A stretch of 64,000 nt of DNA, from contig JBBDXN010000128.1 of NCBI GenBank assembly GCA_040902305.1, positions 1-64,000 of the forward strand. Direction: 5' to 3'. Under the pieces are notes generated by a model. The model worked only from the letters and a program-made list of their open reading frames with translations, made no database searches and was not told where the DNA came from. This document shows, in pieces, positions 48,576-57,059 of the stretch. Made by a program: the position numbers and the translations under genes. Numbering within the stretch: position 1 is the first letter of the stretch; each line of letters opens with the position of its first letter. The stretch comes from CAMLFJ01 sp040902305. GTDB taxonomy: Bacteria; Methylomirabilota; Methylomirabilia; Rokubacteriales; CSP1-6.

Positions 48576-50909
48576 GTGCCAACCCAGGGTCCTCCGCCCA
48601 CACTGCTCGAAGTGGTGTCCTCGCTGGTGACGGCGTGGCGGAATCTGGCCGCCTATCCCGCGGGCCACCCGGCGCGATCCTCGGCGCTCGCCACCGCTCA
48701 CGCCCGGCTCCGGGCGGCCCTGGCCGCCACGAGTCCCCTCGTGCTCGGGATCGCGCACGACGGCCTCGTCAGCGCCGGCAAGAAGCTCGAGGCCGCCCAC
48801 GTGCGGGCGTTCGCGCGCGCGCTGTACCGCCGGAACGGTGGCCTGCTGCGGATCGAGGAAGGCGTGGAGCCCGCCGAGCTGGAGCGCTTCCTGGCCCTCC
48901 TGGGCGACACCGGCCCCGCCCGCGACCGCGCGCTGATCGGCGACGACCTGCAGGCGGCCGGGATCACCCACATCGTGATCTCCGCCATCGACTACAGCAG
49001 CCTCGTGACGACGACGGACGTCGCCCCCGCCGCGCCCGAGGAGGGCTCGCTCTGGGACAGCCTGCTCCAGGCGCTGCTGGCCGATCATCCCCTCACGCCC
49101 GGGGGCGGCCCGTCGGTCTCCCGCGATCGGTACTCGGCGGAGACCATCGCCTCGCTGTTCCGCAGCGGTGCCGGCACCGGCGGGCCCGGCAGCGGGGGCC
49201 CCGGCGGCGCGGGCCCCGGCGGGGCCGGCCCCGGCGGCCCCGGCGGCGGCGGCTCGAGCGGGCGGGGCTGGGGTGGCGGCGGCGCCGGGAGGGGTCTGGG
49301 CCAGGGACCCGGTGGCGCGGCCGGCGCGGCGGGCGGGCCCGCGGGATTGGGTGGCCGGCTCGGCCAGGCCGGCGCGCAGACGCTCGCCAGCCTGGTGGGT
49401 GCCCGTCTGGCCAGCGCGGACAGCGACGAGCGGGAGAAGCTCGCCCCGCAGATCATCCAGCTCCTCCGCGCGCTGCCCGGCGAGGTGCGCGAGCCGGTGC
49501 TGGCGGCGGCATTGCGGACCCTCGCCACCGACGAGGCGTCGAGCGCGCACCTGGCCAGCCTGGCCGCCTCGCTCCCGGCCGCCGACGTGCTGCGGGGGCT
49601 GCGCCGGCTGGCCGAGGAGCGGGGCCAGCTCTCGGGCCACGCGCTCCGCATGGCGCAGGCCCTGGCCGAAGCGCACGAGGAGATGGGGCCGGCGCCGGCG
49701 CTGCCCGAGCCGCCCGCCGACTTCGCGGAGATGGCCGCGCTCTTCCGCGAGGAGGACGTGGACCGCTACAACCCGGAGGACCATCGGGCGCTGCTGGCGC
49801 AGAAGGCGACGGTGGATCTGGCCGCCATCGCGGTGGAGGTCGCCGCCGACCCGGACGCCTTCGGCCCCGACACCGAGAATGACGACGCGATCGAGCGGCG
49901 CCTGGTCACGACGCTGCTGGACATGAGCGCGATCTCGCCCGACATCGTCCAGCCGCTCGTGCTGGGCCGGCTGCGCGAGATGTTCCTCCGCGCGCTCCAG
50001 CTCAACCGCTTCGCCCAGGCCATCGGGATCATTCGCGCCACGCGCGAGCTGGCCGCGGATCCGAGCCAGGCGGAGCGGCGCGCGGTCCTCGACGAGTTCC
50101 TGATCTCGCTCGCCGACTCCCGGACCCTGGCCGCCCTGGTGGCCGCGAGCCGGCAGCCGGGCGGGCCGCCCTTCGTCCAGGTGCAGACGCTGGTCCTGGC
50201 CCTGGGCGCCGCCGCCGCCCACGGCCTCATCGAGGCGCTCGCCGCCGAGCCCGACCGGGCGCGACGTCTGCGGCTGATCGAGCTCGCCGCCTCCCTGGGC
50301 GCCGCCATCGTGCCGGAGACGCGACGCCTGCTCGCGGATCCACGGTGGTACGTGGTGCGGAACATGGTGCTGCTGCTCCGCCGGGTCCAGGATCGCTCGG
50401 CCATGCACGAGATCCGTCGCTGCGCGGACCATTCCGACCTGCGCGTGCGCCTCGAAGCCATCCGGGCGCTCTTCACCTTCGATTCCAAAGTGCCGCGCGA
50501 CCTGCTCGCGCGGACCATCCACCACCCCGATCCGCGACTGGCCGAGGCGGCGGTGCTGCTCATCGGCCAGCACGGCATCACGCAGGCCATCGACCTGCTC
50601 GTGGAGATCCTGCTCCGCTGGGACGTCCTCGGCCGCCGGCGCTCCCTGCGGCTCAAGGCGCTGCGAGCGCTGGCCGATCTGGCGGACCCGACGGTGCTTC
50701 CACGCCTCGGCCGCTTCTTTCGCGAGCGGCCGTTCCCGCTCGTGGCGATCGAGGAGCGCCGGGCCGCCTACCGCTTCCTGCACTCCTACGACGCGGCGGC
50801 CCGCGCCGCCTGGGTGGCGCGCGGCCAGACATCCCGGGACGCGGTCATCCGGGACATCTGCCGCGGGCTCACGAAAGCGAGCGCGGCCGCGCAGGGCACG
50901 TCGGCATGA
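48576..50909 (+). CDS. large HEAT-like repeat protein with Gly-rich linker
   Basis: 777 residues from a GTG. Residues 1-190: a helical domain starting LLEVVSSLVTAWRNLAAYPAGHPA and ending in EEGVEPAELERFLALLGD. About 195-265: a low-complexity Gly/Pro/Ser linker (GGPGGAGPGGAGPGGPGG). The C-terminal half: HEAT/ARM-like helical repeats (ADPRWYVVRNMVLLLRRVQD, SDLRVRLEAIRALF, PDPRLAEAAVLLIGQHG, RRSLRLKALRALADLADP). No catalytic motif. Likely a scaffold or adaptor. It overlaps the start of the HD-GYP gene (ATGA) and its N-terminal domain appears related to that protein's N-terminus. Confidence 0.75.
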   Translation: MPTQGPPPTLLEVVSSLVTAWRNLAAYPAGHPARSSALATAHARLRAALAATSPLVLGIAHDGLVSAGKKLEAAHVRAFARALYRRNGGLLRIEEGVEPAELERFLALLGDTGPARDRALIGDDLQAAGITHIVISAIDYSSLVTTTDVAPAAPEEGSLWDSLLQALLADHPLTPGGGPSVSRDRYSAETIASLFRSGAGTGGPGSGGPGGAGPGGAGPGGPGGGGSSGRGWGGGGAGRGLGQGPGGAAGAAGGPAGLGGRLGQAGAQTLASLVGARLASADSDEREKLAPQIIQLLRALPGEVREPVLAAALRTLATDEASSAHLASLAASLPAADVLRGLRRLAEERGQLSGHALRMAQALAEAHEEMGPAPALPEPPADFAEMAALFREEDVDRYNPEDHRALLAQKATVDLAAIAVEVAADPDAFGPDTENDDAIERRLVTTLLDMSAISPDIVQPLVLGRLREMFLRALQLNRFAQAIGIIRATRELAADPSQAERRAVLDEFLISLADSRTLAALVAASRQPGGPPFVQVQTLVLALGAAAAHGLIEALAAEPDRARRLRLIELAASLGAAIVPETRRLLADPRWYVVRNMVLLLRRVQDRSAMHEIRRCADHSDLRVRLEAIRALFTFDSKVPRDLLARTIHHPDPRLAEAAVLLIGQHGITQAIDLLVEILLRWDVLGRRRSLRLKALRALADLADPTVLPRLGRFFRERPFPLVAIEERRAAYRFLHSYDAAARAAWVARGQTSRDAVIRDICRGLTKASAAAQGTSA

Positions 50910-52108
50910 CCGGGCCGGCGCTCCCGGGCGCGCTCTCCGCGGTCGACCGGCTGGTGGTCAGCCTCGTCGCCGGCATCAACATGCGCGCCCTCTACGGCTC
51001 CGAGCATCCCGCGCTCGCGAGCCACGTCGAGCGCATCCTGGAGGCGGTGAGCGCGGCGTGCCAGGAGCGGCAGAAGGACTCGCTCACATTCCTGGTGGTC
51101 GGGCAGGATCTGGTGGTCGAGAACCAGCCGCTGCGGACCGGCAGCCTCTACCACCAGCAGTTCATCCGCGCCCTCACCCGGCGCGGCGTGGAGCGGCTGA
51201 CGATGGAGCGCGGCCTCGACGCCGAGGAGTGCGTGCGCTTCCTGACCCCGATGGCGCTGGGCGGCGTGCCGGTGTCCACCCGGTACATCGTGGTGGGCCG
51301 CATCGAGCTGCAGGCCGCGGTGATCGGCGAGGAAGGCCCCGGCCCGGGCACCGGCGCCGGCGGCGGCCCCGGCGCGGGCCCGGGCCAGGATTCCGCGATC
51401 GAGGCCTTGACCGCGCAGAGCGTGGACGGCGCTCGCGAGGCCTTCACCGAGTTTCGCACCGACCGCCAGGGCGGGCTCGTCCGCCTCGAGCAGGTCGTGT
51501 GGAGCCTCATGGACGCGCTCCAGCGGGCCACCCGGGAGATCCTGCCGCTGGCGCCGCTCAAGACGCACGACGACTACACCTTCGTGCACTCGGTCAACGT
51601 CTCGCTGCTCACCCTGGCCCAGGCGCGCTCGTTCGGCATCGAGGGGGCGCGCCTGCACGCGATCGGGCTCGCCGCGTTCCTGCACGACATCGGCAAGCTC
51701 AAGATCCCGCTCGACGTGCTCAACAAGCCGGGCAAGCTCGAAGGCGAGGAGTGGCGGATCATGATGAGCCACGCCCAGGAGGGCGCGACCCACCTCTGCG
51801 GCGTCGAGGGCAGCCATCCCCTCGCGATCCTGGTGGCCTACGAGCACCACATGCGCTACGACGGCCAGCCGAACTACCCGGTGCCGCGCGTCGGGCGCCG
51901 GCCCACGCTGGCGAGCCAGATGACCTCGATCTCCGACGTCTACGACGCCATCTGCACCACGCGGCCCTACGCGAAGGCGCGCTCGCGCGAGTTCGCGGTG
52001 AGCGTGCTCACCGGCCGCGTGGGATCCTTCCACAGCCCCGCGCTGGTGGCGAACTTCGTCCGCCTGGTCGGCAGCGCCGGGAGCCCGCCGACCCCTTCCC
52101 AGAACTGA
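50906..52108 (+). CDS. HD-GYP-like phosphohydrolase domain protein
   Basis: 400 residues. Residues 1-125 match the pattern of the preceding protein's N-terminal domain (VDRLVVSLVAGINMRALYGSEHPA, GLDAEECVRFLTPMALGG). A Gly/Pro linker follows (about 143-162, GPGPGTGAGGGPGAGPGQ), then the HD domain at about 215-370 with FLHDIGKLKIPLDVLNKPG and VAYEHHMRYDG. HD-GYP enzymes cleave cyclic di-GMP. Here the canonical GYP motif reads GQPNYP, so catalysis is uncertain and binding is possible instead. Translationally coupled (ATGA) to the HEAT-like protein. Confidence 0.82.
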   Translation: MTGPALPGALSAVDRLVVSLVAGINMRALYGSEHPALASHVERILEAVSAACQERQKDSLTFLVVGQDLVVENQPLRTGSLYHQQFIRALTRRGVERLTMERGLDAEECVRFLTPMALGGVPVSTRYIVVGRIELQAAVIGEEGPGPGTGAGGGPGAGPGQDSAIEALTAQSVDGAREAFTEFRTDRQGGLVRLEQVVWSLMDALQRATREILPLAPLKTHDDYTFVHSVNVSLLTLAQARSFGIEGARLHAIGLAAFLHDIGKLKIPLDVLNKPGKLEGEEWRIMMSHAQEGATHLCGVEGSHPLAILVAYEHHMRYDGQPNYPVPRVGRRPTLASQMTSISDVYDAICTTRPYAKARSREFAVSVLTGRVGSFHSPALVANFVRLVGSAGSPPTPSQN

Positions 52109-52109
52109 G

Positions 52110-52210
52110 CTAGCCGGGACTAGGCGTGAACACGGGCGCTACCCTCACCCCGGAGGGGGTGAGGGGGCGGGCCGGACGCGGGACCCGCATTCGTGAATAG
52201 TCTGAGCTAG
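52110..52210. mobile_element. family C CTAG-bounded MITE-like element, copy 2 (101 bp)
   Basis: Bounded by CTAG at 52110-52113 and 52207-52210. Its reverse complement matches element 1 (10316-10401) along most of the length, plus an added hairpin CACCCCGGAGGGGGTG near 52145-52160. The element lies between the convergent HD-GYP and YHS genes. Its right-hand CTAG gives the YHS gene its TAG stop. Confidence 0.7.
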
Positions 52211-52395
52211 CGACCCTGGGCGCGGTGCGCTCGGCCCTGGGCCTGGTCCGTCGCGTCGAGATACCGCAGCGGGTCGGCGTCGAACTTCCGCTTGCACTCC
52301 GGGGAGCAGAAGTAGAACGTCTGACCCTCGTACTCGGACTGGGCCGCCGCCGAAGCCGGATTGACTTCCATCTTGCAGACCGGGTCGAGTCCCAT
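52207..52395 (-). CDS. YHS domain protein, 62 residues
   Basis: MGLDPVCKMEVNPASAAAQ, then YEGQTFYFCSPECKRKFDADPLRYL: the two-Cys pattern of the YHS domain, a small metal- or haem-associated fold often in copper/heavy-metal P-type ATPases and oxygenases. AAGGAGG lies upstream. Three 12-bp direct repeats sit just upstream of the ribosome-binding site. The stop TAG comes from the family C element. Probably cytoplasmic metal-binding. Confidence 0.8.
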   Translation of the reverse strand: MGLDPVCKMEVNPASAAAQSEYEGQTFYFCSPECKRKFDADPLRYLDATDQAQGRAHRAQGR

Positions 52396-52408
52396 GACTG
52401 GCCTCCTT

Positions 52409-52444
52409 GATCGTGACTGGGATCGTGCTCGGGATCGTGATTGG
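52409..52444. repeat. three 12-bp tandem units upstream of the YHS gene
   Basis: GATCGTGACTGG, GATCGTGCTCGG and GATCGTGATTGG in tandem (52409-52420, 52421-52432, 52433-52444), just before the YHS ribosome-binding site (minus strand). Could be a regulator-binding array or simple slippage. Confidence 0.5.
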
Positions 52445-52571
52445 CTCAGTACGGTTCTCCGGCAAGAGACGTGCCACCCGTGAACGCTCGAAAAATTGCT
52501 AAGCTGGCGGCGGGCAGCGCAGAGCCGGACCGGCCCCGGGAAGCAACGACCCGGTAGGAGCGACCCCAGCG

Positions 52572-53171
52572 ATGGCGGGCAAGCACTTCTCGATGATCCG
52601 CAACTTCCACCTGGCGGATCTGTTCACCATCGCCAACGGCTTCTGCGGCGTCGCCGCCGTGTTCCAGGCCATGGGGTTCCTCGGCACCGAGGCGCGCTGG
52701 CGCATGTACGGGGCCGCCCTCCTGGTCGTCCTCGCCGGCGGGTTCGACCTGCTCGACGGCCGCATCGCGCGCTGGCGGCACGACGCCTCCCCGATGGGCC
52801 GCGAGCTGGACTCCCTGGCCGACGTGATCTCGTTCGGCGTGGCCCCGGCCGCCATCGCCTTCGCGGCGGGCTTGCAGAGCGCGCTCGACCAGATCGTCCT
52901 GATGTACTTCGTGGGCTGTGGCCTCAGCCGGCTGGCCCGCTACAACATCACCGCCGAGGCGCTCTCGGCCGAGACCGGCAAGGTGCGCTACTTCGAGGGC
53001 ACGCCGATCCCGACCAGCATCGTCCCGCTCGGACTGCTGATACTGGCCTTCCATCAGCGGACCCTGTACCCGATCGGGCTCGCCGGATTCGAGCTGCACC
53101 TGGTCAGCCTGCTGTTCCTCGTGTCCGGCACCTTGATGATCAGCAAGACCCTCCGGATCCCGAAGCCGTAG
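52572..53171 (+). CDS. pssA: CDP-diacylglycerol-serine O-phosphatidyltransferase
   Basis: 199 residues, polytopic. The CDP-alcohol motif is intact: GFDLLDGRIARWRHDASP followed by MGRELDSLAD, matching DG-x2-AR-x8-G-x3-D-x3-D. The early block NFHLADLFTIANGFCGVAAVF is typical of the PssA branch. It makes phosphatidylserine from CDP-diacylglycerol and serine in the inner membrane, the precursor of phosphatidylethanolamine. A racemase gene begins 7 bp after it. Confidence 0.9.
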   Translation: MAGKHFSMIRNFHLADLFTIANGFCGVAAVFQAMGFLGTEARWRMYGAALLVVLAGGFDLLDGRIARWRHDASPMGRELDSLADVISFGVAPAAIAFAAGLQSALDQIVLMYFVGCGLSRLARYNITAEALSAETGKVRYFEGTPIPTSIVPLGLLILAFHQRTLYPIGLAGFELHLVSLLFLVSGTLMISKTLRIPKP

Positions 53172-53177
53172 TCGCCC

Positions 53178-53909
53178 ATGGCCATGAGGACGCGCATCGG
53201 CGTGCTGGTCCCGCCCGGCAATCCCACCGTGGAGCCCGAGCTGTACCGGATGGCGCCGCCCGGCGTCAGCCTGCACTTCGCCCGCCTGCAGGCGCCTCCG
53301 TCGGACGGCCCGGCCGGCGGCGCGGCGGGCATGGAGGAGCGGACGCGCGCCTATCGCGACGGCCTCGACGGCCCGGCCCAGGCGCTCGGCGAGGTGCGCC
53401 CCGCGCTCGTGGTGCTGGCCCACACCGCCTCGAGCTACGCGCTGGGCTGGGGCCACGAGCAGCCGCTGGTCGACCGCATCGCCTCGCTCTGCCGCGCGCC
53501 CGCGCTCCCGGCCGCGCACGCGATACGGGCCGCGCTCCGGCACCTGGGCGTGACCCGGCTCGCGCTCGGCACGCCGTATCCGGAATCGATCAGCCGCCAG
53601 GGCCAGGCCTACTGGGAAGCGGCGGGCTTTCAGATCGTCGGCTACCACCGCCTCGCGGGAGTGGTCGACATCTACGATGAGCCCGAGGCCCGCGCGGCCG
53701 AGCTCGCGCGTCAGGCCGATGCGGCCGACGCCCAGGCGGTGCTGATCAGCGGGACCGGGCTGCCGACCGTGGGGGCGATCGAGATGCTGGAGCGCGAGCT
53801 CGGCAAGCCGGTCATCAGCAGCAACCAGGCATGTCTGTGGCGGGCGCTGCGGCTGGCGGGCGTGGACGACGCGGTGGCGGGGTTCGGGCGGCTGCTGCGG
53901 GAGCGCTGA
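53178..53909 (+). CDS. maleate isomerase / Asp-Glu racemase family protein, paralogue
   Basis: 243 residues. The start MAMRTRIGVLVPPGNPTVEPELYRM matches the racemase fold. The first Cys position, YGCTTG in the paralogue at 20348, reads AHTASSYALG here, and the second motif is LISGTGLPTVGAIEMLE, so both catalytic Cys appear to be missing. It may be a non-catalytic or different-chemistry member. Directly after pssA, likely on the same transcript. Confidence 0.75.
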   Translation: MAMRTRIGVLVPPGNPTVEPELYRMAPPGVSLHFARLQAPPSDGPAGGAAGMEERTRAYRDGLDGPAQALGEVRPALVVLAHTASSYALGWGHEQPLVDRIASLCRAPALPAAHAIRAALRHLGVTRLALGTPYPESISRQGQAYWEAAGFQIVGYHRLAGVVDIYDEPEARAAELARQADAADAQAVLISGTGLPTVGAIEMLERELGKPVISSNQACLWRALRLAGVDDAVAGFGRLLRER

Positions 53910-54779
53910 TCAGAGACGCAGGCGCCGCAGCAATCCGATCACGCCCTGCTCGCCTCCGCGCTGGGCGGTCAGCGCTTGCACCCCGGCGGCGAGCGCCGGC
54001 CCGAGGTCGGGATCGCGCGAGTCCAGCGGGCCGTCGCGGAGCGCGTCGAGGCCTTCCGGCGTCAACGGCACGCCGTGGGCGCGCGCGTAGATGAGGATGG
54101 CGAGCCGGGCCGTCTCATTGTCCGGCGCGATGATCCGCCGCACGGTCTCGGCCACCGCCGCGGCCGCCGCATTGCCGTAGAGCCAGCGGAGCGTATTGGT
54201 CAGGGGGCTCGGCGGCCGGTCGAGCGCGCCGTCGAGGAGATCGGCCGCGAGCCCGCCGACGTGGCCGAACGCCGCGACCCCGTCGCTCACCAGGGCCTCA
54301 CCCAGCTCGTCCAGGCGGCCCGGCGTTCTCGGAATGTCGCGGATCAGCGCCCGCGGCACCTCGTGGGTGAGCTGGACCACCGCGCTGGTGGTGCCGGCTG
54401 CGTCGCTGAAGAACTCGCCGCTGCGGAGCAGCGCGAGCAGCTTCGCGGCCTCCTCGGGCGTGACGGGCAGGCCGGGCCGGGCGATGCCCCCGCCCACCTG
54501 GAGCGCGCGGATCAGGACATCTTCGCTCGCCGCCTCTTCCGGCGGCTTGCGCGCCACGAACAACCGCTCGAGCGCGCCGCGCAGCCGCTCCCCGTCGGCC
54601 CCGCCCACCTGACCGGACACTTGATCCAGCAGGTCGGGCCCCGGGCGAGCGGCCGGCGCCTGCCCGGCGCCGAGCACCGCGAGCGCGGAGGGAAAGTCCA
54701 GGCCCCGGAGCAGGTCGCCGAGCCGTTCGCCCCGGATCCGGTCGACCGCGGCATTCCACAGACCGTCGAATCCCTTCAT
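53910..54779 (-). CDS. hypothetical protein, 289 residues
   Basis: Starts MKGFDGLWNAAVDRIRGER with GAGGGAG ahead of the ATG. All-helical, with many short loops and no signal peptide. Sub-blocks: FPSALAVLGAGQAPAARPG, LPVTPEEAAKLLALLRSGE and PEGLDALRDGPLDSRDPD. The middle GRLDELGEALVSDGVAAFGHVGG is more conserved in feel. No family recognised; possibly a helical structural or secretion-linked protein. Its stop abuts the stop of the racemase gene. Confidence 0.6.
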   Translation of the reverse strand: MKGFDGLWNAAVDRIRGERLGDLLRGLDFPSALAVLGAGQAPAARPGPDLLDQVSGQVGGADGERLRGALERLFVARKPPEEAASEDVLIRALQVGGGIARPGLPVTPEEAAKLLALLRSGEFFSDAAGTTSAVVQLTHEVPRALIRDIPRTPGRLDELGEALVSDGVAAFGHVGGLAADLLDGALDRPPSPLTNTLRWLYGNAAAAAVAETVRRIIAPDNETARLAILIYARAHGVPLTPEGLDALRDGPLDSRDPDLGPALAAGVQALTAQRGGEQGVIGLLRRLRL

Positions 54780-54846
54780 CGCGTCTCCCTCGTTGGCGGA
54801 GAGAGGATGCGGGGCGCCGGGCGAGGACGTCAAACGAATTGTGCCC

Positions 54847-55224
54847 TTACTGTGTCCCCTGCCCTAGACTACACTCCTCGATCGCGTCCACGCGGTCCGC
54901 GTAGAAAGCCAGATGCCCCGTGATGGGCGCCATGCCATCGTACGGCGCCTCGTAGCTCCACACCGCGTTCTCCACGGTCCCCCGCTCGCCCCGGATGCTC
55001 CAGTAGGCCGCATCACCCTTGTACGGGCAGTGGGTGACCAGCTCGGTGCGGATCAGGCGCGCCATGTCCACGTCGTCCCGGGGAATGTACTGTTGATCCG
55101 GCGTCCCCGGCGCCCGCATGACGAGCGCGCGGGTGGAGTCGGCGATGATCGCCCCGCCCAGGCGGACGACCACCCGGTTGGGATTGGGCGCGATCGTGAT
55201 CTGCGGGTCGGCGGATCTGGCCAT
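54847..55224 (-). CDS. DUF427 domain protein
   Basis: 125 residues. The blocks RVVVRLGGAIIADSTRALVM, THCPYKGDAAYWSI and VENAVWSYEAPYDGMAPITGHLAFY match DUF427 (PF04248), a small beta-rich family with a conserved CPYKG and WSYE. Function unknown. Overlaps the alpha/beta hydrolase stop (ATGA), so it is coupled to that gene. Confidence 0.85.
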   Translation of the reverse strand: MARSADPQITIAPNPNRVVVRLGGAIIADSTRALVMRAPGTPDQQYIPRDDVDMARLIRTELVTHCPYKGDAAYWSIRGERGTVENAVWSYEAPYDGMAPITGHLAFYADRVDAIEECSLGQGTQ

Positions 55225-55907
55225 CAACCGAGCAGCCGCACCAGCTCGTCGGGCTGGCTGAGCATCGGATAGTGCCCGGTGTCCATCTCCGCGTAGCTCG
55301 CCTTCAGGCGCTCCGCGGTGCGGCGCTGGTGCGCCTCGGGCGGGTTCTTGGCGCGCCGGCAGCGGATCACCGCGGCGGACCACTTGCTTTCCCAGAAGGT
55401 GGTCGGCTCCATCGGCGCCTCGAGCGCCGCGATCGGATGGGGGGTATAGCGCGCCAGCGCCCAGGTGCGGACGTCGGGCGGGAGATCGGCGAACATGCGC
55501 TCCTCGGCGTCCGCGCGCCGGGGCACGATGGTCAGCGCGGTGGCCTCGGCGGCGGGGCGGCTCACGATGTCGCCGACCTTCTCGCCGGGCAGCAGCGCCA
55601 GGGCATCCACGAAGGCCAGGCGCGCGATGCGGTCCGCGGCGGCCTCCGCCGCCTTGCAGATCACCATGCCGCCCGAGCTGGTGCCGACGAGCACGACGTC
55701 GCGGAGGTCCTCGTAGTGGAGGAGCTGGGCGATCTCCCGGGCGTGGCTGCCGACGGTGATGCCGGACCGGACCTGATCCGCCCGCTCGGCGCAGCCGTCG
55801 AGGGTAGGCGCGTAGACTGCGTGGCCCGCCGCGCGCAGGCGCTCGGCCACCGGTTTCCAGATCCAGCCGCCCTGGTAGGCTCCGTGAACCAGCACGTAGG
55901 TCGCCAT
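55224..55907 (-). CDS. alpha/beta hydrolase
   Basis: 227 residues. MATYVLVHGAYQGGWIWKPV (oxyanion), the Ser nucleophile in LVGTSSGGMVICK and His in MDTGHYPMLSQPDELVRLL. The G-x-S-x-G is GTSSG. An acidic residue is found in FVDALALLPGE. A small esterase or hydrolase of unknown substrate, coupled to DUF427 and 4 bp after the 3-HIBADH-family gene. Confidence 0.85.
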   Translation of the reverse strand: MATYVLVHGAYQGGWIWKPVAERLRAAGHAVYAPTLDGCAERADQVRSGITVGSHAREIAQLLHYEDLRDVVLVGTSSGGMVICKAAEAAADRIARLAFVDALALLPGEKVGDIVSRPAAEATALTIVPRRADAEERMFADLPPDVRTWALARYTPHPIAALEAPMEPTTFWESKWSAAVIRCRRAKNPPEAHQRRTAERLKASYAEMDTGHYPMLSQPDELVRLLG

Positions 55908-55911
55908 CGCG

Positions 55912-56808
55912 CTATCCCTTCCCGCCGACCTTCACGCCGGCGAGCTGCTCGAAGATCTTCACGACCGCGGAGCCGTCCTCCTTGTTGAATCCGGCGGCCC
56001 GGGCCATCTGGTAGACCTGCTGGGTCACGTTGGCCAGGAGCACCGGGACCCCGAGCTGCTTGGCGAACGCGGTCTCCAGCTCCTGATCCTTGAACGAGAT
56101 GTCCACGGTGCCGCCCGGTGTGAAGTCCCGCTTGAGGATCCGGGGCACGCGCATCTCGAACGCGAAGCTGTTCCCGGTGCTCACCCGCACCACGTCGTAG
56201 ATCGCCTGCGGGTCGAGCCCGGCCTTGACTCCGAGCACGAGCGCCTCGGCGACCGCCACCGTGTTCACCTGGATCAGCATGTTGTTGACCAGCTTCATGG
56301 CGAGCCCCTGCCCGAGCGCGCCCATGTGGAAGACGTTGGCCCCCATCGCCCCGAACAGGTCCCGACAGGCCGCCACGGTCTCCGCCTCGCCCCCCACGAT
56401 GATGGACAGCTCCCCCGACGCGGCCCGCTCGGTGCCCCCGCTCACCGGGGCGTCCACCATCGCGATGCCGCGGGTCGCCAGTTGCTCGGCGAGCCGGCGC
56501 GCCGCGAACGGATCGATCGTGCTCATGCAGGCCACGATGTGTCCGGCCCGCGCGGTGTGGATGAGACCGCGCTCGCCCGTGATCACCGCCTCGGCCTGCG
56601 CGGTGGTCTCGACCATGCAGATCGTGCGATCGGCCTTGGCCGCCACGTCCGCGGCGGAGGCCGCCACGGTGGCGCCGCGGGAACGCCAGCGCTCGGCCTT
56701 CGCGGCATCGACGTCGTGCACCACCAGGGCGAAGCCGCGCTTGACGAGGTTCAGGGCCATCGGGTCGCCCATGGCTCCGAGACCGATGAAACCGACCGTG
56801 CCGGGCAT
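55912..56808 (-). CDS. 3-hydroxyisobutyrate dehydrogenase family oxidoreductase
   Basis: 298 residues. Rossmann motif GFIGLGAMGDPMALNLVKRG, substrate-binding DAPVSGGTERAASG, catalytic Lys in AMKLVNNMLIQVN and FKDQELETAFAK. It is a beta-hydroxyacid dehydrogenase (3-HIBADH, tartronate semialdehyde reductase, and so on). Which one is not decided by the residues seen. Upstream of the hydrolase and DUF427 on the minus strand. Confidence 0.88.
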   Translation of the reverse strand: MPGTVGFIGLGAMGDPMALNLVKRGFALVVHDVDAAKAERWRSRGATVAASAADVAAKADRTICMVETTAQAEAVITGERGLIHTARAGHIVACMSTIDPFAARRLAEQLATRGIAMVDAPVSGGTERAASGELSIIVGGEAETVAACRDLFGAMGANVFHMGALGQGLAMKLVNNMLIQVNTVAVAEALVLGVKAGLDPQAIYDVVRVSTGNSFAFEMRVPRILKRDFTPGGTVDISFKDQELETAFAKQLGVPVLLANVTQQVYQMARAAGFNKEDGSAVVKIFEQLAGVKVGGKG

Positions 56809-56866
56809 CGTGGTCGCGCCTCCTTGCGTGGTTGGACGTGCGGGTGCGGCGTGCGGGCAGTCTAGC

Positions 56867-57055
56867 CTACGCGGGCGCCTTCGGCACGATGATCCACAGG
56901 ATGACGTAGGCGAGGATTCCGGGGAAGGCGACCGAGACGCACGAGACCACGACGTACAGGATGCGGACCCAGGTCGGATCCCAGCCGAGCCACTCGGCGA
57001 GGCCGCCGCAGACGCCGGCGATCATCTTGTGCTTGCGCGAGCGCTGGAGCGGCAT
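56867..57055 (-). CDS. PspC domain protein
   Basis: 62 residues from the ATG at 57055 (MPLQRSRKHKMIAGVCGG), preferred because GGAGGGGG precedes it. One span (VRILYVVVSCVSVAFPGILAYVILWII) after the GVCGGLAEWLGWDPTWVR signature, as in PspC phage-shock proteins. It senses or stabilises membrane stress in bacteria that have the Psp system; no pspA or pspB is in this window. A coiled-coil membrane protein gene precedes it 4 bp upstream. Confidence 0.85.
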   Translation of the reverse strand: MPLQRSRKHKMIAGVCGGLAEWLGWDPTWVRILYVVVSCVSVAFPGILAYVILWIIVPKAPA

Positions 57056-57059
57056 CGAC

